Origin: Paramacrobiotus metropolitanus
Taxonomy: Eukaryota; Tardigrada; Eutardigrada; Parachela; Macrobiotidae
Reading direction: 5' to 3'
Length of the DNA: 64,000 nucleotides
Assembly (NCBI RefSeq): GCF_019649055.1
Contig: NW_026570226.1
Location: 62,001-126,000 of the forward strand
Position 1 is the stretch's first letter. Each line of letters opens with the position of its first letter. Position numbers and translations under genes: made by a program. This document shows, one piece after another, positions 50,518 through 62,318 of the stretch. Below the pieces are notes generated by a model. That model worked only from the letters and a program-made list of their open reading frames with translations. It did not search any database and was not told where the DNA came from.

Positions 50518-53500
50518 ATGGATCAGACAACAATCGCGGCACCCATTACCTTCCCGGCTCTGTCGGGCTCAATAAGTTTTCTCCTGTTTTTACTGTTGTT
50601 TACCGGCCATGGAGCGCTCATTCGGGAGAAGAATTCTTTTGCCAATTATTTCACACTGCGGCATCGGAATGAGTATCTCAAGTAAGCGCTTTGCCGGAAG
50701 TGTAATACTGTACTGCAGAGCAGACAGCTGCGCTTGTGACATAAGTGCCGGCTAACCAGGACTTCTTTCTTAATTACAGCCATCAACTATTTAAAGTGAC
50801 TATCCACAAAATTGATGAGCTGAACCTTCTCAAGCTGTGGCGTATGCAGTATAAGCATTTACACTTGGATTTTTGGGATGATTCGCTGCCGACAAACTTG
50901 ACACCGAAGAAGCGGGATTTTTTGATTCGTGTACCTCCACAATCTGTCGAGGAATTTGCCGCACTATTAACTTCTTCTGATGTTGACTTCCAAATATTAA
51001 GCCACGATCTAAAAAGGTAAAGCCTTTTTCGAATACGCACATAAAAGATTTCCGCTTATTTTCTGATATCTGCTGCATATATTGTACGCGAGTCCGCTCT
51101 TTTATACAATTTTGCATGGATTTGCTGTAACTTAATTATTTTGCTTTCCAAGTCGAAGTTTTCTAACCATAAGATGTGACAAGCAGCTATCTTGTTCTGC
51201 TATTCTCTTTTGTGCGGGATTTCCACCTCACAGCCTGCGTGTGACAGGCGTAGAGTCGCTTTCTTTCATAATATACACGTATTTTAAAGGGATGATAAAT
51301 TTTTCGGATTTAACGCTGTGTGCATAGGATTAAGATGTGTTAATAATAACTTAATTATTGGTGCGTGGACACAGACTGATTCAGTGGGAAAAGTTTGCCA
51401 TTCCCGATGCGGTCAGTCAACGCGGTTTGCTGACCTCGTCCGGTGTGTATCAAAGCTACCGAAGAGTACTCTTACCCGGTATTCAAACGTTGTCGACCTA
51501 TCTGCCGTTGGAAAGTGTTTACGACTTCATCGATTCCATCTCCGCCAGATATCCGCTCATGGCCAGCGCTTTTGAGCTTGGAAGGAGCTACGAAGGAAGA
51601 CCAATAAGAGGACTTAAGGTAAGGTACTTGTTAGCTGCTAACCTCGTGATGTATATGACTGGAAATTACTTACTTGTAATAGTGCGCAATTCGTGGATAA
51701 TTTGAGAGGGACAATAAATAATTGTCCAGTGCAAGTGCAGTTATCAAAACCTTTGCGATTACAGTTGCATAACTTTAGCAACACTGTATATTAAGTTGAA
51801 ATAAATTTCAGTCCACGGATTTCTCCAGAATCTACTCTCCAAGGGCAAGATCCTACCATGCTACAGTTTATAATAAGATAATAGTTGTGGAATCCATGCT
51901 AGTGTCACGTAGTATTTATTGCATACTTCTACAATAGGTTCATTACTAACACATGTACAGTATTAAATTACGTAACTCCCGGAGACAGATTTTTGTTTCT
52001 GTAATTTAATCATATCCATACAGTACTGCCGTAAATTTCTATGCAGCACAATAGATCCTTGCGCTGCAGTTGCATATGTTATTTTGTATTGTCCGAAACG
52101 TGTATGCGAAAAATGTTGATCTAAAACTTGCAACAAAGACTGCAAAAGCGACTGTTTAAGTTGATAATAACTACCAAAGCCGTAGGTTCCGGAAAAACCA
52201 GGTTCCAAACCTTTTGCTTACAGATCGGAACTCCGTTTGCCAATTTCAAAGAAACTAATTTTCAAGCACCGGACTCTGGGGCGATTCCGCTGAAATATGC
52301 GGTAGTTATCGATGGAGCGATGCAGGGTAGAGAATGGATTACTGTTCCCACTCTGCTTTATCTGACGCAACAGCTCCTGGCAAAATACGAAATCGATGAA
52401 GATGTGCGCTTGCTTTTGGATTATTATGACTGGTATATAATTCCTGTGGTCAATCCAGACGGATACAACTACTCGTGGACAACGGTACGCTGGTTTGTTG
52501 TCAGTGCTTCAGTCGTATCATCACTCGCTTCCTATTTACATTAATTTTTTGCACAGGACCGATTTTGGAAAAAAACCAGATCTGTTAGCATACTAAACAG
52601 TACGCTGGTTAATCCTCAGTGCCGTGGAGTGGATCTGAACCGTAACTTTGCGTACAATTGGGGTAGAAGTGATGATCCGGATAGTGGCATATATGATGTG
52701 TGCCAGCGTTCCTTTGCCGGTGATAAACCGTTTTCCGAGCGAGAATCTATTGCTCTGGCGAAGTTTATCTTCAACAACCGGAAACAAATTAAAGCCTACA
52801 TTACTTTGCAAAATTACGGACAAACGATCCTAATCCCTTATGCAAGTAAACATGCCATATCAAAAGATAACCGTGACCACATCTTAGCGGCTAACGTTGC
52901 GGCACGTGCAATGCGGAAGGTGTACGGCGAACAATACGATTTGGGTTCCTGGTCGGAAACGTTATGTGAGTGTCCATGTTATTATACATTTAATAAATAC
53001 GTAAACCAAACCATGCAGCAGACAACCATATTAAAACAAGAATTTGTCTGCTGTTTTCTAGTGCATAATTAATTTTTATATCTGTCTCGCTCAAAGAACG
53101 CAACAGTTAATTTTCATTATTGTACTTGTACATAAGCAAATATAATAATATTATACGCCTGCGATTGTTGTGTTGTTTATTGTTTATGCTATTTATCCTG
53201 GTATTCCTTACCGACTTCACGAACATAAAACCAACATTTACGGAATGCGGCTATTGGTATTTATTATTATAGTTGGCTTCCACAAATATTTATTTGTCCT
53301 CTTGTAGCACTAATAATTTTGAACATTTGATTACGAAATTGTCAGTTGACAGCATCGCCAGATGATGCACAAAGTGGTCTGTAAATTATATCGGTTAACG
53401 CTTGTTTTCGACATGACTGCGTAGGATGTAAAGAATTTAGATTTAGCAAGGTCAGGTGACATTATTGGTCTTCCAGAATTAATACTGAACAGTTTTGTTA

Positions 53501-53848
53501 AACTTCTGTCGCAGGGTTTGACAATTAAAAACCATTGGTCGATGTTACGATAAAATTGCACTTTTCACAAAAGTTGTATTGATCAATAGTTACAAAAATT
53601 TGCTAAATTAAACCTTCAAGATTTAATGTGATTAATTCGTTTCAGTCGAAGCCGGCGGAACAGCAGTGGATTGGGCATATGAAGTGGCCAAAATTAAGTA
53701 TACTTACCAGTTCCAGCTGCGTGACCGCGCCAACTGGGGCTTTCTACTGCCGCGCAATCAGATTATCCCGACAGCAGCCGAATTTTATGCCGGTGTAACA
53801 GAACTGTTACGCTTCATTCATTTTTATGAAATGAGACATGAAATTTGA
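50518..53848 (+). CDS. secreted M14 carboxypeptidase-like protein, predicted inactive
   Basis: Six exons, 50518-50681, 50780-51016, 51375-51618, 52224-52484, 52557-52965 and 53646-53848, give 505 aa. A hydrophobic signal segment (residues about 18-33, ISFLLFLLLFTGHGAL) and a pro-domain precede the metallocarboxypeptidase A/B fold. Many family marks are intact: GREW (Arg251, Glu252), KTR (Arg310), VNPDGY, GVDLNRNF (Asn330, Arg331), VDWAYE and WGFLLP. The catalytic ones are not. By remembered alignment with carboxypeptidase A, zinc ligand His69 is Gln249, zinc ligand His196 is Gln387 (LQNYGQ instead of LHSYSQ), and general base Glu270 is Gln462 (FQLRD instead of FELRD). Tyr248 appears as Phe439. 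All frames are open, so this is a maintained pseudoenzyme rather than a decayed gene. A binding or inhibitory role is inference. Confidence 0.88.
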
Positions 53849-54498
53849 AATCAATGTACATGTGTGTATTGTTTGCAAATTTTTTGACAGTTCGCAATTT
53901 ATTTGTGTGATTAATTGTTGAATATGACTGCTGCAGACAGACTGTTGGTGGTTTTGAGATTTATGAACTGGTATTCTGTGCCATAATAAGCCGGTTCCAT
54001 TTACCTACCACACCTGATAGCATTGCTCTGTATAGAAGGCAAAATTTCCATATTTTAAGGTTAAGGATATGTTATACGGTTGTGTATAGACTATAAGTGT
54101 GAATAGTTTTGACATGGATCGCGCGATGTTAACAACGGTGTCAAACGGCGGTTATGCAATGGCCAGCTGCCATGCAGGCGCAGTCAAGCACTAACAGTTC
54201 ACCTACCTGTTGAATTTATTTGATTTCGCGGCACTGTGAGCAGTACAAATAATAAACTGACAAAACATTTAATCAGAATATTTTATGTTCTGAACTAAAG
54301 GTAAGCTAAAAAACGAAGCAACTTGGAATGTAATCGGACAAATTTACAGTTTCCATAATCGAATTATTACTGGGCACTGGACACACATATCAGTATTACT
54401 GCATTGAATATACATTTTGTTTTATTTTCGAGCGAAGTGTGCAGGCGGGTATTGGGAAAATTAGGCTAGTTACTGATACGCATCACGCCGTACACTGT
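53849..54498. other. convergent intergenic region
   Basis: It separates the 3' ends of the carboxypeptidase-like gene and the Ly6-like gene. I see nothing coding. Confidence 0.45.
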
Positions 54499-55680
54499 TT
54501 AATTCTGTCTTCGAATAGCGGTCCAATACAGAAAGTACATCAACGGAAAAATAAAGTATAAAGTAGGCGCTACAGTGGATATCTGCATATTACTGACAGA
54601 AAATGGAAAAGTGAGAAACCCCGTGTTGCACCTTTCCCCGTGGCAAAAGCAAATTTGACCCTGGAAGCGAAAGGACACGCTCTGGTTGTCCGCGCTTAAT
54701 TCCGTTTTCGTAAGTTCATAACTTTTAAAACATTCCGGTGTGTTAAGTCCATACTTCCACAACGAATTTATCAGTGATTGATCAGCGCAGTCTCCAGATG
54801 GACCAACGATGCCTAAATGACAAAACAATTAAATACATCTACATAGTGTTTACATAGTGCACAGCACCAGAAAGCATGCAATATATTACGGTATACATAG
54901 TAACTGGATCTTGCAGCAAAAAACACCAGATGCTGCGTACACCAGTTGGTTGTGTCTGCACTAACTGTACGTTACAGTATTTTAGTTGTTTATTAAAAAT
55001 ATTGGCATTACGTTTATGAAATGTGGAATTCTCTAAAGCTGCAACTTTTTGCAAGTAGAGAGTAGAGCTGGTCAGCAGCTTATAGCAAAATCGAGTTCCC
55101 GGACTGCAGGTGACGATTTTTACGTCTCTGGGCGTAGAACATGGACTTTCCGGACGGAGGCAGCTGTAACAGCGGAGCATAGCATACGGTGGCAAAATTT
55201 GTCCTATCATGATCACAGAATGCAGAATTAGAAAACTGTATGCCGAAATTATACTGTATGTCGAATTCTGCACGTACGTCCGTGTAAAATCATAAACATA
55301 AAATTTTAGACAATTGCCCTTTAGCGGCACTGTACTGGTGCCGGCATGAACCATAATACAACATCCTGCCTCAACAGTTGTTAAATAAATGGTGGAAAAT
55401 CGCAGTTCTGTCGTACAAAGGTAATTAGAGACTCGATAATTTGCTGTAGACTACGAGTAACTGAAAACTTCCGATTTGCAACTTGTATGCATAACTTGAA
55501 CGTTATTTATGCACATATGCATCATATAATCGTAATGTCAAAATACAGTTTAAAAATGCCTGTCCATTACAAATTAAATCAAACAGAATGCATGAATTGA
55601 TTACCTGAAGCAAAAATTTGATATTGGAATGCTTCCGACACGAACAAAAACCCCATGAACAGATCCACATTACTACCCAT
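54499..55680 (-). CDS. Ly6/uPAR (three-finger) protein, probably GPI-anchored
   Basis: Three exons, 55680-55605, 55203-55012 and 54812-54499, join in phase 1 each time to give 193 aa. Exon 1 encodes a short hydrophobic leader (VDLFMGFLFVSEAFQYQIFA). The mature part starts MLRCYSCLRPESPC and continues with TCSPGTRFCYKL, a GDCADQ segment and a final CFCHGERCN. This is the Cys-x2-Cys start and CxC...CN end of the three-finger Ly6/uPAR fold. A hydrophobic C-terminus (TLYFIFPLMYFLYW, then IRRQN) fits a GPI-attachment signal. Insect relatives such as Quiver regulate channels or septate junctions; the target here is unknown. The exon 2 donor (AAAC before GTAATG) is the least certain point. Confidence 0.72.
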
Positions 55681-56382
55681 CTTGTACAGTGTACCGGTGA
55701 TGAAACTGCCCTTGGAAAACAGCAAAAGCAGGAAGTGCAGTGTTGTCATCCCGCCAGCTACAATATCGTTTTACTTCACCGTCTTAACATAAAAAATTTC
55801 AATGTTCCATCAGCTAAAAATGGATTAAAATTGATTCACACGAACTGATGGATTCCTCTTCCGAAAGTTTTCAAATAGAGTGTTTTGAAACTGGAGTCGC
55901 ACAAGATAAACTTGAAGTATTACGATACCACAGATACATAAACAGACCACGAACTTCTGATAAACTTATTACACCAACAACACGCAATAAACAGACGACC
56001 ACGCTTCACTGACAATTGATAGGAGCATCCTCGAAGCCATGATCGAGCAAACTGCCCATTGTAATCGTACCAATACAGCTATAGTGCTACACATCTGCAG
56101 TTTTCGGGGTCATTCTCTACTGCAAAATTTGGTATTTATTATCACTTTTGGGCGATCAAACTCACATAGCTGTTTCAAGTACCGTAAAGAAATTACAACA
56201 TCACTTTCCTTCACTCTCACGTTCTTATTAGAACAGCTTTCACAGATTTCCAACGAAAGATTATCCAAAATAATTTCATTTAACTAAAATTTATCTAATC
56301 CAATATTAAGTATCCCAAATCGGCTCAAATTGTTTTGGGCATAATTGACAAACAGTGTACATAGAGTGTTCCATACGCTTCA
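55681..56382. other. intergenic spacer
   Basis: It lies between the start of the Ly6-like gene and the 3' end of the TBP-like gene, both on the minus strand. I see no coding frame that I can support. Confidence 0.4.
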
Positions 56383-58577
56383 TTAGTGGCTCGATTTCGG
56401 CGGTCTTCCTCGCTTACGCTTTTCTCCAGTGGCTTGTGGAGTCTTCAACTTGTTGGCAGAAGCTGTTTGCTTACTAACCAGGGGAGCTGAGCCTTCCGGA
56501 ATAGGCCGAACCGCCGGATCAAGCGTGCTCCTCATGCTGAATACATCGCTGACTTTTTCGATCTCCTCCCTCAATGATGCGGAATCAACACAATCCTTCT
56601 TCGATCGGAATACTCCCTGAATGGTTCGCACCATATCACGACGAAATACTCTTTTGGCTAACTCCTTAAAAAGCTCATACAGAGCGTCTTCTTTCTCATT
56701 CAGCAAGTCTAACGTTTGTATTAAAATATAGTCCGGTGTTCTGGCTCGATGGATGACATGTTCAGGGGAGTGCGATATGCCTAATGCCGCCAGCCGATCG
56801 GAACGCCTTGGCACCATCACCGATTGTCGGCGCTGCGGTGAATTTCCAGTATGAATATCCCTCATTTCCTCCTCTGAAACCCACATCAACTATATCAAGA
56901 CTGTTAATTTTTCATGATATACGAATTCTTGTGCAAAAGCATGCAGAAGAGTGCCAGTTTCCGATTTATTAAGGAAATCACATCATAATGACACTGCAGT
57001 AAATTAGTAACCATCGCTCACTAAACGCGGAATTTGGTTATTTATTGAATGTTTACGCGGATATAGCACAAAAGCAAACACTTTAATCCAAACACTTTAA
57101 TCTCATTTCAAAGTATCGCTCTCCAGAATTTAATACGTTTCATAATAAACATATCGATAAATCAGTTCAACCAAAGTGCCCCAAACTCCCACAACACCGG
57201 GAAGGCCAACATACCTTCGTCCTCCATTTGTTGTACGACAGGACCGGCGATGATGTACCGCGATGCCAGACTACCCAAACGCCGCACAGCCTCCAGAGCC
57301 TTAGGAATCGCTGGGTTAAGCGGATCACAATCACCGGAACCTGCGACAGATTTTTTATTTTTACTATGCTGATTTTAACGAATCACCATACGATATTTAA
57401 ATTCCCAAAAACTTCCGGATGTGGAAACACTTCTGCAACCGTATGACGGCGCGCATACAACGTAAACAAAAATCCTTTTCACACGCGCACTTACTTACAA
57501 AATAGCTTAAATTTTCCGGATTGATACAAATTCAGATGGGCATCAAGATCTTTAAAACGAGCAACAGCATGAGAAGAGCCCACCTGCGGCTCATATCTGA
57601 AAAGGAAGTTCATTTTTTGCATTATATTTTACGGTAGCAGCATAATTCTGGGTATACTCACTTGATTTCCGAGTGCATTCCCTTCATTTTCATCAGGTTA
57701 ACCTTCCATGGGAATTCTCCATCGAACATCATGATGGAAAATTTATGTTCGCATAAATTAAGGGATTTGTCGCCGCTCAAGTGAATGAAATCCCACACAA
57801 TCCGTTTTGCTAGGACAACAGCTTCCTCGATACTACAGAAGGCAGCGTATATTTACGGATAATGACAATGTCACAGCCGCGAACAAGATTTACCTCCGCT
57901 GTCCGTTGCATTTTACAAAACCGTTTCTTTGGACTGTGCATTTCCCGTTAAATCCTGGATAACACATTTCCAGCTGTGAAATAGACAAGGCTATAAATTA
58001 AAAAAATGATGCAATGCTACAACGTGCATAAAAAGGATTCGATCATCCTTGCATTAATATTTTATCAAATAGGTTGAAATAGCTATTGCGTTACCTATTA
58101 TCGGAACGAAAATATTTCGAAAATTCAAACGAATACAAACAGGCTTTCAAGCGCTGACACCGTTATCTATGTCGGATGATGCAAAATTTTTTTACAGTAA
58201 TTGGTGGAGAAATTTGAAGATGCTTATCCTCTTCCGAGTTACAGCTAACAAAAAATGCGTCAATGTGGCACGCTTACCGACGCATCACCGGATCGCGGTC
58301 CGCTAGATTTTAATGTGCAAAATCTGCCAACTGGAAAGCTAGCAACAGCTTCCAAATTACATCTGAAGTTGTCCCTTGAGGATAATTTAAATATGCTGTT
58401 GATGGTCGTGGCACGCAAAATAACTTCGGCCTGAAACAAATCTGGAGGGGGATCGGGAAGCGTTCTACTCGTCGTATTGGCCATCTCTGCATCTCTCGAA
58501 TGTCCCGTACTTTCCTGAACAACTTGCTCTGGTAATTGTGGACTGCGCGGCAGATGTACTGGGCCGGTGTTCTGCAT
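56383..58577 (-). CDS. TBPL1: divergent TBP-like protein (TBPL1/TRF2 type) with C-terminal AT-hook
   Basis: Six exons, 58577-58278, 57973-57894, 57832-57662, 57596-57499, 57340-57215 and 56873-56383, join in frame to 421 aa. Two degenerate TBP half-repeats are visible. The first, about residues 45-145, includes TTINSIFKLSS and the strand pair GKCTVQRNGFVKCNGQRS followed by a helix (IEEAVVLAKRIVWDFI). The second, about 155-245, has FPWKVNL, KYEPQ and AVARFKDLDAHLNLYQSGKF, then a helix (KALEAVRRLGSLA). The YEP...AV.R.K.L.A.L....SG pattern is closest to the second repeat of TBPL1/TRF2. The last 170 residues hold RRSDRLAALG, a charged helix (NEKEDALYELFKELAKRVFR) and a terminal AT-hook (KRKRGRPPK at about 410-418). 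TBP-family members nucleate transcription initiation with TFIIA/TFIIB. Divergence is strong, so ortholog status is uncertain. Confidence 0.65.
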
Positions 58578-59719
58578 TCCGTGCGGTTAACGCAGACGAT
58601 GGTCTGGTTAAAGCCAGGACGGGAATGATGCGAAAGAAGCAGAATCTACGAAGGCATGATACCATCACCATCATGTTACCGAAAATTAATTGGTGTTCGT
58701 ACTTCGTAGGTTTTAATGTTAAATTAAAATGCCAAAATCTAAGGGGCCAGTCGAACCCAGTTTCACACACTTTTAGGCCTTCAAGTTTCAATGCAATCTT
58801 ATTGTTATTATAATATTATTGGAATCTTGATATTGTCATCGCGCTTTTGTTATTAAAAATGACTTAATGCAGTCTTTCTCCTTTATTAATTACCTCACCT
58901 CTTTTAAGTAGTAGCTTACCTTGATGTTCTCTCTATGCACGTCAAATCATTCGAACCACGAAAATCACGTTCTTCAGATAATTTTCTGCTGGGTCCAAGC
59001 AAAGGAATTACCAGTCCAAATAAAACATACCGAACTGGGTTAAAACTTAAACATGTGCAAATCAAAATAACACAAATCAAAAGCAAGTGCACTGTGCAAA
59101 TGATGCAGCAAAAACACAAAATGAGAAAAAATTTGACGATCTTCGTTGCCCTTTGAAGCTCAAAGCGACGGCTGAGCGGATGTCCGTGTAAAGCCAATCA
59201 GAGTCCTTGGGTGTTGTACCGCCCAAAGCCCCTTCATGAATGAACTGGACAAAGAGAAGTGTCGCGAGCTTTACGCACTCGCTTTACATCCGACTTGCGG
59301 TGACTTCAGCCGCCTATACAGGGAGTTACTTTAAACGTTAACGTCTTTTCAGTTTTACTGATAAAAAGAATTTCTGAAATTGATTTTTTATATTTCAGAG
59401 GATTTTTTAATAATAATATCGGTGACCTGTTATGTGACAGTTTTAATTTTGAGTAAGTACACAACAGAAAACCACAAGATCCACGTATCCACGTACGCTC
59501 GGACTAAAGGTAAGTTCTTCCGTTTGACGGTTGTCACACATTTTGTGATTTTTCCATGTGGTTGGATATGAGAGTTGAGACGATTCTGTCGAAGAGCAGT
59601 TTCTCAGATCGTATTCTAAAGTACTCCGGTGGCATTAAATCTGTTCTTGAACGTTTCGTCATTCTCAATAGGAGACCGTCTTTAAAGTTAGATAGAATCG
59701 GGTGTCGGTTGCCTCCACA
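58578..59719. other. divergent intergenic region of the TBP-like gene and RPA3
   Basis: The start codons face away from each other across 1.1 kb. A minus-strand frame (58465-58791) overlaps the start of the TBP-like gene in another reading frame and is not supported. I see no TATA element that I would assign. Confidence 0.4.
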
Positions 59720-61600
59720 ATGATCGCATCGGGACAGCAGACTGCCATCGGGCGTTTAAATGGTGAACTTCTGCAGGGAATGGCTGGAAAATTTGTTAGT
59801 ATTATTGGAACCGTTGAACAGGTAGACTCCTTCCGAGAACCTTTGTAAACATCGCGTTGTTGCTTATGTGTGTTTGGGTTGATGTGCACAGGTGGATCAA
59901 TCTGGAAGAAATTTTAAGCTACGCAGCACTGATAACCAGCTGATCACCGTGCGCATGAGAGAACCGGTAGAGATTGTTATTAATTATTTTGTACATTTTA
60001 CGGTTTGTTAGTCGTTTTCTGGTCGCAGTTAAATGAAGCGATTCAAGGACTTATTGAAGTGGATGGGCAAGTTGGAGGTTTCAACAGCATTGACTGTCAT
60101 CGCTATGTTCTGTTCGAGAACTTTGCCATTGATGCGCCCTCGCTTTCGCAAAATTTCGGTGAGTAAAATTGTAAAGACAGTAAAACTGTAAAAGATTAAT
60201 TATTTAGTCATTGAAAAACAAAAGATACGAACGCCCTAGGGTTTCATAACACTGCCTTTTTACGCCCAAATAACAGCTTTTGAGGTGCATGTATGTAGGT
60301 ATGAAGTCAGCAACAACAAGTTATTCTAATTTTGAATAATAACAGCTGTCAAAATTCAACAGGCCGCTAGTATCTGCGACATGGCTTTTGCGCACGTATC
60401 TGTGACTAATCTCTCCGCTGTGATTAAGAGAAAAAAATGAAAAATGTTCCCACCAGTGATAACGCATACGTGATCGGAAGTGATCTGAGAGCGTCGTGAA
60501 TCTTGCATTCGTATTGTGTCTGTCAGGACAACGAAACACAAAATTTCAAGCCTTATTGCGAAAATCATTCTAATATAACGACTAATATTTATCTGTTTTT
60601 TTAGTGTGCAATAATTTTGCTATGTTGATTAGGCGTGACTGGTTACGGTTATGATTAGTTCACAAATTTTCGCTAGATTAGTGCAGCTCATTAGTTAAAT
60701 TTATTAATTTACGCTTAATAATAATTAACACCGTAATTAACTGCTGTAAATAGTTCATAACGAATTTCTGCTAAGTTAGTGAGTTAATAATAATTAATTT
60801 AATTACGCTTTATGATAATTAACGCCGCAATTAACTGCTTTAATTAGCCAACGAATATCTACTCAATTAACAAATTAATTAGATCTAATTATTTACGCTT
60901 ATTAATAAATAACAGCATAACACCAAAATTAACTGTTATAATTAGTTCACAAATTCGTGCCCGATTATAAGTTAACTATGTAATTAAATCTATTAAGTAA
61001 TTTACTCTTAATAGTTAATAAATAACAACCATAATAACCTACCGTTATAGTGCAATATGGCGTCACTTCTGACAATTTTAAACAGTTCAGGACACTTATA
61101 ACGAGTTGCTGAGTGGTCATGAATGTAGGCATGAATTATAAAACCGAGCTAAATAGCTCGGTTTTATAATTCAGCAACTGAATCTCCATCTGACCAATGC
61201 GCGCGGCGTTATCAGTGAATCTGACTGACTCACAAATCAGTGCGTGAGTTGTTGCGCGCTCGAGCGTTTTGACCTAGATACAATTCGCATCAGAGTCCTG
61301 ATACGTGGTAAATTTGACAGACAACAATATAGAACTTTGTGATCACGTGACTTGTATGCACACTAGCTTTGTGGCACTGTATAATATTGCTGTTTTTGTC
61401 AGCGTTCTGGCGTGATCTGATGCAATGAGAGGGTGGTTGTCGGCCTGGCCCGCTGTTCCCTTGCGTTTTGATGTTCATGTTTGATGCAGGACATATTATT
61501 ACAGATGCCTTTTGCTTTATCTTTTTCAGATCCAGAAACCTATAACGTTGCCGTCAAAATTGCGGCAGGACATCCAAATCATTTTAAAGTCTTCGAGTAG
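59720..61600 (+). CDS. RPA3: replication protein A 14 kDa subunit
   Basis: Four exons, 59720-59821, 59892-59966, 60029-60158 and 61530-61600, give 125 aa, close to the ~120 aa of RPA3 elsewhere. The protein is one OB fold: GRLNGELLQGMAGKFVSIIG, VEQVDQSGRNFKLRS, ITVRMREPLNEAIQGLIEV, GQVGGFNSIDCHRYVLFENF. A C-terminal helix follows (DPETYNVAVKIAAG), the part that joins the RPA trimer core. RPA binds single-stranded DNA in replication, repair and recombination, with RPA3 serving mainly a structural role. Introns 1 and 2 are about 65 bases, but intron 3 is 1.37 kb and holds a tandem array and a perfect palindrome. The ATG at 59720 is the first in frame; no earlier exon is needed. Confidence 0.88.
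60656..61050. repeat. degenerate ~95-bp tandem array in RPA3 intron 3
   Basis: Four AT-rich units start near 60656, 60751, 60845 and 60943. Each has a TAGTTCACAAATTTC-like start, an AATTTACGCTTAATA-like middle and an ATTAACTGCTGTAA-like end. The copies have drifted by substitutions and small indels, so the array is not recent. Confidence 0.65.
61133..61172. repeat. perfect 19-bp inverted repeat with 2-base loop
   Basis: The arm GAATTATAAAACCGAGCTA (61133-61151) is followed by AA and then its exact reverse complement (61154-61172). It lies in RPA3 intron 3 just after the tandem array. Confidence 0.95.
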
Positions 61601-62318
61601 AGCTGCGGGATCTGCTAAGCACGCCAGTGCATACGGATTTCGCGAATCTTATTGTCAAAAATGTCATGTTTAGCACTGATCTTCCAGTGAATTTCTTACC
61701 GACAGAATCATTATTGCTGCACTGCATGCGATCCGTTCCTAAGTTTTGCTTCAGATGCTTTTACACTGCTGCGTTTATTCCAGTATTTCTGTATTATTGT
61801 TTTTTATGCTTGAATCTTTTTTTTGGGAACTAGCCTCCCCTCTTTCCATACCGCATATTTAGGTTTAAACCTTGCGATTCACTGCTGCCTGCAGGTGTTT
61901 AATGCGCTGAATTCCACCAGTACGAGAAAAAATCCTGCACAAAGCACACCAGAGTATTTTCCAGCAACAAATAGGTACTATATTTCAGTTTAGAAGTTTG
62001 GTGCGAAACTGTTGCCTAATAATAAAAAGCTGGTTCCCAGGGCTTCCCACACAAACATGGAAGCGAGAGCAAATATTACAAAATGTGAAAATTAATAAAC
62101 ATTGTTTCTGATTACAGTACTGCAGTCTTAAATTATTAATATTGTAGACCAGCTAGGCAGAGAAGAGAAAAATCTGAATATGCACTAACTGTAATATTTT
62201 AACCGGTAGCGGTAGGTGTTAATTGGAATTCTACAGCGGCAAGATATCGATTCAGTAGTTTGTAAAAAGTTAGGTACTGATTGTGAGCTAATGTCAGGTA
62301 GTACACTTGAATGAACTT
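61601..62318. other. convergent intergenic region of RPA3 and AGXT2
   Basis: The stretch holds 3' UTR sequence; an AATAAA near 62019 may serve RPA3. No exon is supported. Confidence 0.4.

Noticed and set aside
58465-58791. 108-codon minus-strand frame overlapping the start of the TBP-like gene
   Set aside because: It is in a different frame from the TBP-like exon 1 and does not connect in phase with the following exons.
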